In this document: positions 29,333-38,703 of the stretch, in pieces
Layout: each line of letters starts with the position of its first letter
Numbering within the stretch: the stretch's first letter is position 1
Assembly: GCF_902506505.1 (NCBI RefSeq)
Contig: NZ_LR733406.1
Span: 2,404,826 to 2,468,825 of the forward strand
Direction of reading: 5' to 3'
DNA from: Pseudomonas sp. 8AS
GTDB lineage: Bacteria > Pseudomonadota > Gammaproteobacteria > Pseudomonadales > Pseudomonadaceae
Length of the DNA stretch: 64,000 nucleotides
Translations under genes and position numbers: made by a program
The notes under the pieces: model-generated
The model's database searches: none
What the model saw: the letters and a program-made list of their open reading frames with translations, nothing else
Told to the model about the DNA's origin: nothing

Positions 29333-29836
29333 ATGAGCCAGACCGATCTGAAATCCATGATGCTCCAGGCGATGCGTCGCCTGGCCAAGTCGGTGACCAT
29401 CATCACCACCAGTAACGGCAGCGAGCGTTTTGCCATGTCGGCCACCGCGGTCGACTCGCTGTCTACCGAACCGCCGTCGCTGCTGATTTGCGTCAACCAG
29501 ACCGCCTCGTTGCACGCGGTGCTGGATGCCGGCGCGGACTTCTGTGTGAACATCCTCGGCCTGGAGCAGGAGTATCTGTCGCACCTGTGCAGCGGCCCGA
29601 TCAAGGGTGAAGCGCGCTTCCAGCAGGGCAACTGGTTGACCAGCGCAGGCGGCATTCCCTACCTGGGCGACGCCCAGTCGGCGATCCTCTGCCGCCAGGA
29701 CGGCAAGTTCAACTACGGCACCCATACCATCTTCATCGGGCGCATCGAGCAGATCCACAACGGCGACAGCATCAGCCCGCTGGTCTACCTGGATGGCGCC
29801 TACACCACCACCGCCCAGTTGGCGGCGGCGAGCTGA
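29333..29836 (+). CDS. hsaB: Flavin reductase subunit of 3-HSA monooxygenase (HsaB/TesA1)
   Basis: A 167-residue NADH:flavin reductase of the FMN-binding split-barrel family that feeds reduced flavin to HsaA. Characteristic segments are MRRLAKSVTIITT, AMSATAVDSLSTEPPSLLICVN and DFCVNIL. It leads an operon with the FAD dehydrogenase, an SDR and the Ksh reductase. The start follows GAGGGCC with an alternative ATG a few bases upstream out of frame. Confidence 0.92.
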   Translation: MSQTDLKSMMLQAMRRLAKSVTIITTSNGSERFAMSATAVDSLSTEPPSLLICVNQTASLHAVLDAGADFCVNILGLEQEYLSHLCSGPIKGEARFQQGNWLTSAGGIPYLGDAQSAILCRQDGKFNYGTHTIFIGRIEQIHNGDSISPLVYLDGAYTTTAQLAAAS

Positions 29837-29845
29837 GGGCCGGCC

Positions 29846-31519
29846 ATGACCGCGATGCAACTCGATCCGCTGGCGCCCATACGGGTCGCCGATGGTGAAT
29901 GCCTGCGCTGGGACGACGAGGCCGACCTGTTGGTGGTCGGCTTCGGTGGCGCCGGTGCCTGTGCCGCCCTCGAAGCGCGCGGTCATGGCCTCGATGTACT
30001 GGCCCTGGACCGTTTCGCCGGTGGCGGCGCCACCGCGCGCAGCGGCGGCGTGGTGTATGCCGGCGGCGGCACCGCGCAACAGCAGGCGGCCGGCTATCAG
30101 GACACGCCCGAGGCGATGTTCGACTACCTGCGCCACGAAGTGGGCGATGCGGTGTCGGAGTCGACCCTGCGCGATTTCTGTCAGCGCAGCGCCGAGCAGA
30201 TCCAGTGGCTGGAACACCAGGGCGCGCGCTACGAAGGCAGCGTGCCGCCGGTGAAGACCTCCTATCCGAGCGACCAGTACTACCTCTATTACTCCGGTAA
30301 CGAGGCGGTGGCGGCCTATGCCGGTGCTGCGCCGCCGGCACCGCGCGGGCATCGCACGGTCAGCTCCGGGCAGTCCGGGCGGGTGCTGTTCGCCGCGCTC
30401 AGGGCCAGCGCGCTGCGCCAGGGCGTGCGCCTGCATACGCAGTGCGAGGTGCGCCGCCTGGTGCAGGACGCCTGCGGCCGGGTGCTGGGCGTCGAGGCCT
30501 GGCGCCTGCCGGAAGGCAGTCGCGAGGCTCGCCGACATGCCCGCCTGGCGCGCTGGGCGGATGATCTGCAGCCCTATCTGCCGGCTCTGGCCAATGCCCT
30601 GCGCCGTCGTTTGCGCGAATTGGAACTGAACCATGGCGAGCGCCGCCTGATCCGCGCCCGCCACGGCGTGCAGCTGAGCACCGGCGGCTTCGTGTTCAAC
30701 CGCGCGATGCTGGCCGAGCACGCGCCCCATTACCTGGCCGGCATGCCGCTGGGTACCGGTGGCTGCGACGGCAGTGGCATCCGCCTGGGTTGCAGCGTCG
30801 GCGCGGTGCCGGCACGCATGGACAAGGTCAGCGCCTGGCGCTTTATCAATCCGCCGCTGGCCTGGGCCCGTGGCGTGGTGGTCAACGCCGCCGGCCGGCG
30901 CTACTGCAACGAGGAGGTGTACGGCGCCACCCTGGGCCACGCCATGGTCGAGGAAAATGGCGGGCGGGCCATCCTGATTCTTAACCGCCAGCTGATGCGC
31001 CAGGCTTTCGCCCAGATCGGCCCGGGCAAGGTATGGAACTTCCAGCGCCTACCGGCGCTGCTCAGCATGCTGTTCAACTGCAAACGCGGCAAAACCCCGG
31101 CGGAGCTGGCCGAGCGCTGCGGTCTGCCGGCCGCCGCCCTGGAACAGACCCTGGCCCAATACAGCGCCGCGGCGCGTGGCGAGTGCGCCGATGCGTTGGG
31201 CAAGTCGCCGGCCTTCCTCGCCTCGCTGGAGCAGGGCCCCTGGTACGCCATGGACCTGTCGTTCGACAGCCCGCTGTTCCCCTGCGCAACCATCACCCTC
31301 GGCGGCCTGCGCCTGGACGAGGCCAGCGGCCGCGTGCTGGACAGCGCCGGGCGGCCGATCGCCGGGCTCTACAGCGCCGGGCGCAACGCCGTGGGCGTTG
31401 CCTCCAACCTTTATGTATCCGGCCTGTCCATCGCCGACTGCGTCTATTCCGGACGCCGCGTCGGTGCCCATGTGGCAGGTCTCGTCAATGCCGTACAGGC
31501 CACCCGAGGAGAAGCATGA
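29846..31519 (+). CDS. FAD-dependent 3-ketosteroid dehydrogenase-like flavoprotein
   Basis: A 557-residue member of the fumarate reductase/KstD flavoprotein family. The FAD motif is VVGFGGAGACAALEA (about 30-44), followed by ATARSGGVVYAGGG. The C-terminal FAD segment is GLYSAGRNAVGVASNLYVSG. Family members put double bonds into steroid ring A (delta1, or delta4 in the 5-alpha series, as TesH and TesI). The C-terminal YVSGLS differs from the YPGAG signature of delta1-dehydrogenases, so a TesI-like or other ketosteroid desaturase role is as likely. Overlaps the next gene by 4 bases. Confidence 0.75.
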   Translation: MTAMQLDPLAPIRVADGECLRWDDEADLLVVGFGGAGACAALEARGHGLDVLALDRFAGGGATARSGGVVYAGGGTAQQQAAGYQDTPEAMFDYLRHEVGDAVSESTLRDFCQRSAEQIQWLEHQGARYEGSVPPVKTSYPSDQYYLYYSGNEAVAAYAGAAPPAPRGHRTVSSGQSGRVLFAALRASALRQGVRLHTQCEVRRLVQDACGRVLGVEAWRLPEGSREARRHARLARWADDLQPYLPALANALRRRLRELELNHGERRLIRARHGVQLSTGGFVFNRAMLAEHAPHYLAGMPLGTGGCDGSGIRLGCSVGAVPARMDKVSAWRFINPPLAWARGVVVNAAGRRYCNEEVYGATLGHAMVEENGGRAILILNRQLMRQAFAQIGPGKVWNFQRLPALLSMLFNCKRGKTPAELAERCGLPAAALEQTLAQYSAAARGECADALGKSPAFLASLEQGPWYAMDLSFDSPLFPCATITLGGLRLDEASGRVLDSAGRPIAGLYSAGRNAVGVASNLYVSGLSIADCVYSGRRVGAHVAGLVNAVQATRGEA

Positions 31520-32277
31520 TGAAACGAGTCGAAGGCAAGGTCTGCATCGTCACCGGAGCGGCCAGTGGCGTAGGCCGCGAGGATGCCCTGCTGCTGGCCC
31601 GCGAGGGCGCGAAGGTGGTGCTCACCGACCTCAACGAGGAGCTCGGCCGCCAGGTCGCCGCCGAGATCGGCGAGCAGGCGCTGTTCGTGCGCCAGGACAT
31701 CGCCAGCGAGGCGGACTGGCAGAACGTGATCAAGCAGACTCTGGAGCGCTTCGGCCGCCTCGACGTGCTGGTCAACAACGCCGCCATCCTCGCCGTCGGC
31801 AGCATCGAGGACACCAGCCTGGAGCTGTGGCAGAAAGTGCAGCGGATCAACAGCGACGGCTACTTCCTCGGCTGTAAGTACGCCGTGGCGGCGATGAAGG
31901 ACAGCGGCGGCGGCAGCATCGTCAACATGTCGTCGATTTCCTCCCTGGGCGGCATGCCGGCGTTCTGCGCCTATTCCTCGTCGAAGGGCGCGGTGACCGC
32001 CATGACCCGCTCGATCGCCGTGCACTGCCGCGAGCAGGGCTACCGCATCCGCTGCAACTCGATCCATCCGGACGGCATCAACACGCCCATGACCCAGGCC
32101 CTGGCCGGCGGCGCGCCGATCGCCCAGGAAGAGCTGGAGCGCAACCCGAAGAACCGCATGTGCGATCCGCGCGATATCGCCAACCTGGTGCTGTTCCTGG
32201 CCAGCGACGAGTCGCGTTTCATCAATGGCGCCGAGCTGCGGGTGGACAACGCCCAGCTGGTCAGCGGCCTGCTCTGA
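31516..32277 (+). CDS. 3beta/17beta-hydroxysteroid dehydrogenase-like SDR
   Basis: A 253-residue SDR with cofactor motif TGAASGVG, NNA and active site YSSSK. From memory of the Comamonas testosteroni 3beta/17beta-HSD, shared segments include IVNMSSISS, the distinctive RCNSIHPDGINTPM and the C-terminal LFLASDES...GAELRVDN. It would oxidise hydroxyls at C3 or C17 as androgens enter the pathway. The start at 31516 overlaps the preceding stop (ATGA) with GAGGAG upstream. Confidence 0.85.
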   Translation: MMKRVEGKVCIVTGAASGVGREDALLLAREGAKVVLTDLNEELGRQVAAEIGEQALFVRQDIASEADWQNVIKQTLERFGRLDVLVNNAAILAVGSIEDTSLELWQKVQRINSDGYFLGCKYAVAAMKDSGGGSIVNMSSISSLGGMPAFCAYSSSKGAVTAMTRSIAVHCREQGYRIRCNSIHPDGINTPMTQALAGGAPIAQEELERNPKNRMCDPRDIANLVLFLASDESRFINGAELRVDNAQLVSGLL

Positions 32278-32289
32278 GGCGTGGCGATC

Positions 32290-33360
32290 ATGGGTAGTGC
32301 AGAACAGCTGACGATGGCCGCCACACCGGCTCAGGGCGGCGCCTTCCGCCTGCAGGTGGCGGCGCTGATCGAGGAAACTGCCGACAGCCGCTCCGTGGTG
32401 CTCGATGTGCCGGCCGAGCTTGAGGCGCGTTTTGCCTACCTGCCTGGGCAGTTCCTCGGTTTTCGCGTGAACCTCGACGGGCAGCGCCTGACCCGCTGCT
32501 ACTCCATGTCCAGCTCGCCCGATTGCGATGCGCAGCCGCGCGTGACGGTCAAGCGGGTGGCGGGCGGGCGGGTGTCCAACTGGTTCAACGAACAGGTGCG
32601 GGTGGGCGACTGGCTGGAGGTGCTGCCGCCGGCCGGTCAGTTCCACCTGCGCCCCGGCGAGCACGAGCTGGTGCTGTTTGGCGGCGGCTCGGGGATCACG
32701 CCGGTGTTCTCCATCCTCAAGTCGGCGCTGCTCACCAGTGCGCGGCGCATCACCCTGATCTACGCCAATCGCGACGAGGCCTCGGTGATCTTCCGCGACG
32801 AGCTGCGCGGGCTGGCCAAGGCCCATAGCGAGCGTCTGCAGGTGATCCATGTACTCGACTCGCTGCAGGGCTTTCTCAGCGAGGGCGAAGTGCGTCAGCT
32901 GGTGCGTGGCCATGGCGGCGCCGAGTTCTTCATCTGCGGCCCGGGCCCCTTCATGGATACGGTGGAGAAGACGTTGTTGGGCGTCGGCGAGGACCCACGG
33001 CGCATCCATCTGGAGCGCTTCGTTTCGCCGGCCGATGCCCCGGTCGAGCCTGAAGGGGAGGGCGCAGCGGCGGATGCGCCGCAGCAGGTCGAACTGCAGG
33101 TGCAGCTCGATGGCCAGCAGCACAACCTGACCTATCGCCCCGGCGATACTCTGCTGCAGAGCTGCCTGGCCGCCGGCCTGGAGGCGCCTTTTTCCTGCGA
33201 AGAGGGTTTCTGCGGCGCCTGCATGTGCAAGGTGGAGGAGGGCGAGGTGCGCCTGCTGCGCAACGATGTGCTCACTCCCGCCGAGCTGGCCGAGGGCTGG
33301 ACCCTGGCCTGCCAGGGCCGGCCGCAGAGCGCGCGGCTGCGCCTGAAGTTTCCCGACTGA
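32290..33360 (+). CDS. kshB: 3-ketosteroid 9alpha-monooxygenase reductase (KshB-like)
   Basis: 356 residues that pass electrons from NADH to the Rieske oxygenase KshA. An FAD-binding barrel contains RCYSMSSSP, the NAD domain contains GGGSGITPVFSI, and the C-terminal plant-type 2Fe-2S domain has CEEGFCGAC plus a distant Cys in TLACQG. ATG at 32290 is chosen for its distance from GAGG; a GTG at 32281 is possible. It ends the hsaB operon. The oxygenase gene starts about 1.2 kb downstream in another unit. Confidence 0.9.
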   Translation: MGSAEQLTMAATPAQGGAFRLQVAALIEETADSRSVVLDVPAELEARFAYLPGQFLGFRVNLDGQRLTRCYSMSSSPDCDAQPRVTVKRVAGGRVSNWFNEQVRVGDWLEVLPPAGQFHLRPGEHELVLFGGGSGITPVFSILKSALLTSARRITLIYANRDEASVIFRDELRGLAKAHSERLQVIHVLDSLQGFLSEGEVRQLVRGHGGAEFFICGPGPFMDTVEKTLLGVGEDPRRIHLERFVSPADAPVEPEGEGAAADAPQQVELQVQLDGQQHNLTYRPGDTLLQSCLAAGLEAPFSCEEGFCGACMCKVEEGEVRLLRNDVLTPAELAEGWTLACQGRPQSARLRLKFPD

Positions 33361-33389
33361 ATTGTTGCTTGCTTGTGGTTGTCATTTTT

Positions 33390-33413
33390 CCCGGCTTCGG
33401 CCGGGTTTTTTTT
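33390..33413 (+). terminator. Rho-independent terminator after kshB
   Basis: CCCGGC and GCCGGG form a six-base stem on a TTCG tetraloop (33390-33405), followed by eight T residues. A textbook terminator ending the hsaB-kshB operon. Confidence 0.93.
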
Positions 33414-33429
33414 GCCTGCAGGCAGGGGC

Positions 33430-33447
33430 TAGTCCCAACGGACGATC
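33430..33447 (+). promoter_or_regulatory. GTCC-N4-GGAC operator upstream of a lone SDR
   Basis: TAGTCCCAACGGACGATC, 65 bases before the start of the next SDR gene and just after the terminator, so the gene has its own promoter region. Confidence 0.66.
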
Positions 33448-33512
33448 AAGCGCTGCCTGCCCCTGACTAGACTGCCAGGACGCTTTCCAACCAGAACAAG
33501 AGAGGTCGCAAC

Positions 33513-34286
33513 ATGGCTCGTCTGCACAACAAGGTCGCGGTGGTCACCGGCGCCGCTTCGGGTATCGGTCTGGCCTGCGTCAGGCGCTTCGCCGCCGAGG
33601 GCGCCCAGGTGATAGGTCTGGATGTCGGTGTGCCGCCAACGGCGCTGCTCGAAGAGCTGGCGGCGCTGCGGCCGATGCCGAGCTTCTTCGCCCTCGACGT
33701 GCGCGACGAGGCGGCGGTGCAGCGCTGCATGGCCGAGGTGCGCGAGTGCCATGGGCGCATCGATGTACTGGTGAATGCCGCCGGGGTGGCCAGCCAGGGC
33801 AGCATCACCGCCACCAGCACCGAGGAATGGCGGCGGGTGCTGGAAATCAACCTGACCGGCAGCATGCTCACCAGCAAATATGCACTGCCGGCCATGCTGG
33901 AACAGCGTGGTGGCTCGATCATCAATTTCGGCTCGATCTTCGGCGAGCAGGGCTGCGGCGACAACGTCGCCTACAACGTGTCCAAGGGCGCCATCAGCCA
34001 GCTGACCCGCTCCATGGCCATCGACTACGGCCATGCCAACATTCGCGTTAACGGCCTGTGTCCGGGGCTGATCGAGACGCCTATGTCGCACATGGTGCGT
34101 GACAATCAGGCCTTCCACGATTTCTTCGTCTCCCAGCACATGCTCTGCCGCAGCGGCCAGCCGGAGGAGGTGGCCAATGTCGCGCTGTTCCTCGCCAGCG
34201 ACGAGGCGTCCTTCGTCAGCGGGCAGATGATCGGCGTCGATGGCGGCTTCTCCGCCGGCCGCCGTTTCGCTCCGCCCCAGCTCTAG
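33513..34286 (+). CDS. SDR family oxidoreductase, monocistronic
   Basis: A 257-residue classical SDR with TGAASGIG, active site YNVSK and the C-terminal SGQMIGVDGG. Asp in GLDVG near residue 38 suggests NAD(H). It lies alone between a terminator and the kshA promoter, with its own cluster operator. A hydroxysteroid dehydrogenase (C3, C7, C12 or C17) is plausible; the position cannot be told from sequence. Confidence 0.82.
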   Translation: MARLHNKVAVVTGAASGIGLACVRRFAAEGAQVIGLDVGVPPTALLEELAALRPMPSFFALDVRDEAAVQRCMAEVRECHGRIDVLVNAAGVASQGSITATSTEEWRRVLEINLTGSMLTSKYALPAMLEQRGGSIINFGSIFGEQGCGDNVAYNVSKGAISQLTRSMAIDYGHANIRVNGLCPGLIETPMSHMVRDNQAFHDFFVSQHMLCRSGQPEEVANVALFLASDEASFVSGQMIGVDGGFSAGRRFAPPQL

Positions 34287-34298
34287 CTGCGACTCCTG

Positions 34299-34363
34299 CG
34301 TAGGGTGCGCCGCGCGCACCAGGGACCTGTGCTGGGTTGCTGGTGCGCACGGCGCACCCTACG
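34299..34363. repeat. Palindromic GTAGGGTGCGCC repeat, copy 8
   Basis: CGTAGGGTGCGCCGCGCGCA faces its complement, right after the SDR stop codon. It is the only copy inside the steroid cluster; the other seven lie in the PQQ locus. Confidence 0.82.
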
Positions 34364-34465
34364 GAAAAACCTTCCACCCCTGATACCTGTCCTGCTCAAG
34401 CGGGCGCGGGGCGCTGGCGGCTGCGCGCCTGCCCGGCGGGCGGCGGATTGCTAATCCGCCGCCGT

Positions 34466-34483
34466 TAGTCCCATCGGACGATG
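34466..34483 (+). promoter_or_regulatory. GTCC-N4-GGAC operator upstream of kshA
   Basis: TAGTCCCATCGGACGATG, 66 bases before the kshA start. It heads the seven-gene operon that runs to the FadD3-like ligase. Confidence 0.68.
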
Positions 34484-34549
34484 TTTGCCGGGCGCGGCGG
34501 CGGCACAGTCGAGCTGCAGACCCATACTCCCCAACAAGAGGTCCCTCCC

Positions 34550-35635
34550 ATGCAAGGTTCGCAACTCATCGCCTCGGATGTCATCGCGCCGCGCTTCGCC
34601 CGTGGCTGGCACTGCCTTGGCCTGGCGGCCGACTACCGCGACGGCAAGCCCCATCAGCTCAACCTGTTCGGTACCCGTCTGGCGGTCTACCAGGGTGAGG
34701 ATGGCGTGCTGCGCATCCTCGACAGCTACTGCCCGCACATGGGGGCCGACCTGAGCCAGGGCGAGGTGCGCGGCAACGACCTGCGCTGCCCCTTCCACCA
34801 CTGGAGCTTCGGCCCGGACGGCAAGTGCGTCGATATTCCCTACTGCAAGCGCATTCCACCGCGTGCCAAGGTCAAGGCCTGGCCGACCCTGGAGCAGAAC
34901 AAGCTGCTGTTCGTCTGGCACGACCCCGAGGGCAACGCGCCGGACCCCGAGGTGGAAATTCCGCGCATCGAGGCCTGCTTCTCCGAGGAGTGGACCGACT
35001 GGATGCTGCGCAAGATGGTGATCAACACCAACTGCCGCGAGCTGGTGGACAACCTGGCGGACTTCGCCCACTTCGGCCCGGTGCACGGCTCGCCGGCCAG
35101 CTACTTCAGCAACACCTTCGACGGCCATATCGGCTACCAGATGTTCCGTGGCGAGGACAGCGAGCTGCTCGGCCAGGGCCTGGTCGCCGACAGCGCCTAC
35201 TTCGGCCCGGCCTACCACATCACCCGCATGCGCGCCGAGGCGGGCGGGCAGGTGGTCGACACCATCCTGCTCAACTGCCATGTGCCGATCGACCAGAGCA
35301 GCTTCGAGCTGCGCTACGCGATCAAGGTACGTCGGGTGCCGGGCCTGTCCGAGGCGGAGAACCAGGCGATCGCCGAGGGCTATGCCGAGCAGGCGCACAA
35401 GTCGTTCTTCCAGGACGTGGAGATCTGGCACAACAAGATCCGCGTCGACAAGCCGGTGCTGTGCGAGGGCGATGGCCCGGTGTACCAGCTGCGCGAGTGG
35501 TACGAGCAGTTCTACACCGACGTGGCCAAGCTGGCCGCGCCGACCCTCAAGGTCTTCGAGCGCAGCCAGGATGGCAGCTGGCGCAGCCTCGACGCGGTGC
35601 CCGAGCTGGCCCGCAGCCAGCTGCACCTGATCTGA
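34550..35635 (+). CDS. kshA: 3-ketosteroid 9alpha-monooxygenase oxygenase (KshA-like)
   Basis: A 361-residue Rieske oxygenase that hydroxylates C9 of androstadienedione, triggering ring B opening. The Rieske ligands are Cys61/His63 (CPH) and Cys80/His83 (CPFHHW). The mononuclear iron site is Asp171, His174 and His179 in DFAHFGPVH, with the usual downstream carboxylate expected near the C terminus. The start at 34550 follows AAGAGG. First gene of an operon with three SDRs, a SnoaL-fold protein, an OYE and an acyl-CoA ligase. Confidence 0.92.
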   Translation: MQGSQLIASDVIAPRFARGWHCLGLAADYRDGKPHQLNLFGTRLAVYQGEDGVLRILDSYCPHMGADLSQGEVRGNDLRCPFHHWSFGPDGKCVDIPYCKRIPPRAKVKAWPTLEQNKLLFVWHDPEGNAPDPEVEIPRIEACFSEEWTDWMLRKMVINTNCRELVDNLADFAHFGPVHGSPASYFSNTFDGHIGYQMFRGEDSELLGQGLVADSAYFGPAYHITRMRAEAGGQVVDTILLNCHVPIDQSSFELRYAIKVRRVPGLSEAENQAIAEGYAEQAHKSFFQDVEIWHNKIRVDKPVLCEGDGPVYQLREWYEQFYTDVAKLAAPTLKVFERSQDGSWRSLDAVPELARSQLHLI

Positions 35636-35645
35636 GGAGTCACCC

Positions 35646-36473
35646 ATGAGACTCGCTGACAAGGTGGCCCTGGTCACCGGCGCCGGCTCGGGCATCGGTC
35701 GCGCCACCGCCGAGCTGTTCGCCGCCGAGGGCGCTCGCGTGGTGCTGGCGGATATTAACGAAGCGGCGGCGGGGCGCGTGCTGGACGGCTTGCCGAATGC
35801 AGCCGAATGCCTGGCGCTCGGTTGCGATATCGCCGATGGCGCCGCGGTCGAGCGCCTGTTCGCCGCCGTCGAACAGCGCTATGGCCGGCTCGATGTGCTG
35901 GTCAACAACGCGGGGCTGGGCCAGGTGCCCGGCGACGGCTTCGAGCACTACCAGCAGCGTCTGGCCGAGCGCGGCGCGCAACTGGCCGCCGGGCAGGTAC
36001 CCGAGGTGTTCACCGACATGATCGTCGACCTGACCGACGCCGGCTGGCGCCGCCTGCTGGCGATCAACCTGGATGGTGCCTTCTACTGCAGCCGCGCCGC
36101 CGTGCGCCTGATGATCGCCTGTGGCAGCCGCGGCTCGATCGTCAATATCGCCAGCCTCTCGGCGCTCAGCGGCGAAGGCCCGCTGGCCTACTGCGCGACC
36201 AAGGCGGCCATGCTCGGCATGACCAAGTGCCTGGCGCGCGACCTGGGCCCACGCGGCATCCGGGTCAACTCGGTGTGTCCGGGGCCGACCCGCACGCCAC
36301 TGATGCAGTCAATCTCCGCCGAATGGCAGCAGGCGTTGGAGCGGGCGATCCCGCTCGGCCACCTGCTGGAGCCCGAGGAAATCGCCCAGACCTGCCTGTT
36401 TCTCGCCAGCGATGAATCCAGTGCCTTTACCGGCCAGACCCTATCCGCCAGTGGCGGCATGTTGATGCTTTGA
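35646..36473 (+). CDS. SDR family oxidoreductase with central insertion
   Basis: A 275-residue SDR with [12 protein letters not shown] and active site YCATK. It carries about 30 extra residues after NNAG ([20 protein letters not shown]) compared with neighbouring SDRs, probably a lid or substrate-specificity loop. Asp in LADIN indicates NAD(H). Ten bases after kshA, so co-transcribed. Likely a hydroxysteroid dehydrogenase. Confidence 0.82.
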   Translation: MRLADKVALVTGAGSGIGRATAELFAAEGARVVLADINEAAAGRVLDGLPNAAECLALGCDIADGAAVERLFAAVEQRYGRLDVLVNNAGLGQVPGDGFEHYQQRLAERGAQLAAGQVPEVFTDMIVDLTDAGWRRLLAINLDGAFYCSRAAVRLMIACGSRGSIVNIASLSALSGEGPLAYCATKAAMLGMTKCLARDLGPRGIRVNSVCPGPTRTPLMQSISAEWQQALERAIPLGHLLEPEEIAQTCLFLASDESSAFTGQTLSASGGMLML

Positions 36474-36486
36474 AAGGAAACGACTT

Positions 36487-37296
36487 ATGAGTGCAAGACT
36501 GCAAGGCAAGGTGGCGCTGGTCAGTGGCGCCGGCACCGGCATCGGTGCGGCGGTGGCGCAACTGTTCGCCGCCGAGGGCGCCCGGGTGATGCTCTGCGGC
36601 CGCCGCCGCGAGCCGATCGAGAACATGGTCAAGCTGATCCGTCAGCAGGGCGGCACGGCGGACTGGGTGCAGGCCGACGTCACCGACGAGCAATCCATAG
36701 AACACGCGGTCGGGCAGACCCTGGAGCGCTTCGGCCAGCTCAATGTGATGGTCAACAACGCCGTCAACTACACCTGGGGCCCGCTGGCCCAGCTCAGCAC
36801 GGAGGACTGGCACAAGAGCCTGCGCGGCAGCCTCGACGTGGCCTTCTTCGGCACCCGCGCGGCGTTTCGCGCCATGCAGGGCGGTGGCGGCTCGATCATC
36901 AACATGGGGTCGGTGGCCGGCCTGCTCGGCAGCCCGGGGCTGTCCGCCTACGGCGCGGCTAAGGCCGGGGTGCTTAACTTCAGCCGGGCCGTGGCCCTGG
37001 AAGGCGCGCCGCAGAAGATCCGCGTCAACGTGGTGATCCCCGGCATCGTCTGGAGCGAGGGCACCCGAGAGGCCATGCGCAGTGAGCAGATGATCAAGGC
37101 CACCGCCCGCGCCGTGCCGTTGGGTCGTATCGGCGAGCCGGAAGAGGTGGCCAATGCCATCCTGTTCCTGGCCAGTAACGAATCGTCCTATATCACCGGC
37201 CAGAGCCTGGTGGTCGACGGCGGCAAGACCTGCGAGCTGAACGTCGGCGCCACCGACTACACCTCGCAGACATCCAGCGAATTCAGAGGGGAATAA
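36487..37296 (+). CDS. SDR family oxidoreductase
   Basis: A 269-residue SDR. The cofactor motif is SGAGTGIG with Ser in place of the usual Thr, and CGRRREP after strand 2 points to NADP(H). NNAV replaces NNAG; the active site is YGAAK. A C-terminal tail follows [15 protein letters not shown]. Third gene of the kshA operon. NADP preference beside NAD-type SDRs would fit an oxidation-reduction pair that inverts a steroid hydroxyl, but this is inference. Confidence 0.8.
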   Translation: MSARLQGKVALVSGAGTGIGAAVAQLFAAEGARVMLCGRRREPIENMVKLIRQQGGTADWVQADVTDEQSIEHAVGQTLERFGQLNVMVNNAVNYTWGPLAQLSTEDWHKSLRGSLDVAFFGTRAAFRAMQGGGGSIINMGSVAGLLGSPGLSAYGAAKAGVLNFSRAVALEGAPQKIRVNVVIPGIVWSEGTREAMRSEQMIKATARAVPLGRIGEPEEVANAILFLASNESSYITGQSLVVDGGKTCELNVGATDYTSQTSSEFRGE

Positions 37297-37300
37297 ATCC

Positions 37301-38065
37301 ATGCAAAGTCTACTGAACACTCCCGCCAGCCCGGTGCTGGTCACCGGCGGCGTATCCGGCATCGGCGCCGCCTGCGCCGAGGCTCTGGCCGCGGTCGGTC
37401 GCCCGGTGATCATCTGGGACCTGCAGGAAGACAAGGCCCAGGCCGTGGCCGCGCGCCTGGCCGAGCAGTATGGTGTGGCCTGCCTGGGCATCGGCATCGA
37501 CCTGTGCGACGCCGAGGCCATAGCCCCGGCGCTGGCGCGTACCCGCGCCGAACTGGGCGCCCCGGGCGGCCTGGTGCACGCCGCCGGGGTGGTCGACCAG
37601 AGCGGCCTGGAGGGCCTCACCGCGCAGCGCTGGGACGCCGTGCTGAACGTCAATCTGCGCGCCATGGCCCTGCTGGTGCAGGCCATGCTGCCGGACCTGC
37701 GCGCCAACCCCGGTTCCTCGGTGGTCGGCATCGCCTCGATCAACGCCACCCTGGGTAACGGCCTGATCCCGTCCTACAGCGCCTCCAAGGGCGGCATGCT
37801 GTCGATGGTGCGCTCCATGGCCGACGCCCTCGGCGCCGACGGCATCCGGGTCAACTCGGTGTCGCCGGGGCAGATCCTCACGCCGATGGTGGCGCCCATC
37901 GCCGCGGCCCATCCGGGCATGTTCGAGCGACGCATCCTGCTCGGCCGCCTCGGCCAGCCGGAAGAACTGGGCCGGGTGGTGCGCTTCCTGCTGTCGGACG
38001 AGGCCAGCTACATCAACGCCGCCGAGATAGTCGTCGACGGCGGCAATATCTCCTCGCAACGCTAA
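37301..38065 (+). CDS. SDR family oxidoreductase
   Basis: A 254-residue SDR with TGGVSGIG, a HAAG variant of NNAG and active site YSASK. It starts 4 bases after the preceding stop. IIWDLQED after strand 2 indicates NAD(H). It sits directly before the SnoaL-fold gene, so its product could supply the ketone needed for the proposed dehydration. The substrate is not defined. Confidence 0.8.
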   Translation: MQSLLNTPASPVLVTGGVSGIGAACAEALAAVGRPVIIWDLQEDKAQAVAARLAEQYGVACLGIGIDLCDAEAIAPALARTRAELGAPGGLVHAAGVVDQSGLEGLTAQRWDAVLNVNLRAMALLVQAMLPDLRANPGSSVVGIASINATLGNGLIPSYSASKGGMLSMVRSMADALGADGIRVNSVSPGQILTPMVAPIAAAHPGMFERRILLGRLGQPEELGRVVRFLLSDEASYINAAEIVVDGGNISSQR

Positions 38066-38076
38066 GCGGAGTGCCC

Positions 38077-38703
38077 ATGAACGAGCAGAGCCTGCAGGCC
38101 CGCCTGGATCGCCTGGAATCGCTGGAACAGATCCGCATGCTGCCGGCCAAGTACGCCCTGGCCCTGGACATGCGCGACCTGGATGCCTGGGTCGGGCTGT
38201 TCCCCGAGGACATCAAGGTCGGCAAGGATCAGGTTGGTCGCGCCCATCTCAAGCGCTGGATCGACAGCACCCTGCGCAACCAGTTCACCACCACCAGCCA
38301 CCATATCGGCGGCCATATCATCGAGTTCAAGGATGCCGACAACGCCTGTGGCGTGGTCTATTCGAAGAACGAGCATGAGACCGGCCCCGAGTGGGTGATC
38401 ATGCAGATGCTCTACTGGGACGACTACCAGCGCATCGACGGGCGCTGGTACTTCCGCCGTCGCCTGCCGTGCTACATGTACGCGGCCGACCTGAACAAGC
38501 CGCCGATTGGTGACAAGAAGATGCGCTGGCCGGGTCGCGAGCCGTACGACGGCGGCTGGAACCAGCTTTGGCCCAGCTGGCAGACGTTCTGGGCCAGCAA
38601 GCCGGACGATGCGCTGCCCGAGGTGGCCGAACCGGCACCGCTGGATGCCTTCCTGGAAACCATGCGCCGTGGCTCGGCCGCGCCGCGGGTGAGGGTGCGC
38701 TGA
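38077..38703 (+). CDS. SnoaL/NTF2-fold protein resembling bile-acid 7alpha-dehydratase (BaiE/Hsh2)
   Basis: 208 residues. The N-terminal helix LDRLESLEQIRMLPAKYALALD has Tyr26 and Asp31 at the Y-x4-D spacing of BaiE catalytic Tyr30/Asp35. His75/His76 in TTSHHIGGH lie near the position of BaiE His83. BaiE and Hsh2 remove the C7 hydroxyl of 3-keto-delta4 bile acids as water. The tail after residue 135 is longer than in BaiE. The ATG at 38077 follows GGAG. A ketosteroid-isomerase-like or purely binding role is also possible. Confidence 0.65.
   Translation: MNEQSLQARLDRLESLEQIRMLPAKYALALDMRDLDAWVGLFPEDIKVGKDQVGRAHLKRWIDSTLRNQFTTTSHHIGGHIIEFKDADNACGVVYSKNEHETGPEWVIMQMLYWDDYQRIDGRWYFRRRLPCYMYAADLNKPPIGDKKMRWPGREPYDGGWNQLWPSWQTFWASKPDDALPEVAEPAPLDAFLETMRRGSAAPRVRVR

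Noticed and set aside
38077-38703. Assignment as delta5-3-ketosteroid isomerase
   Set aside because: At 208 residues it is much longer than the isomerase, and the N-terminal helix plus Tyr/Asp/His pattern fits the BaiE/Hsh2-type dehydratases better.
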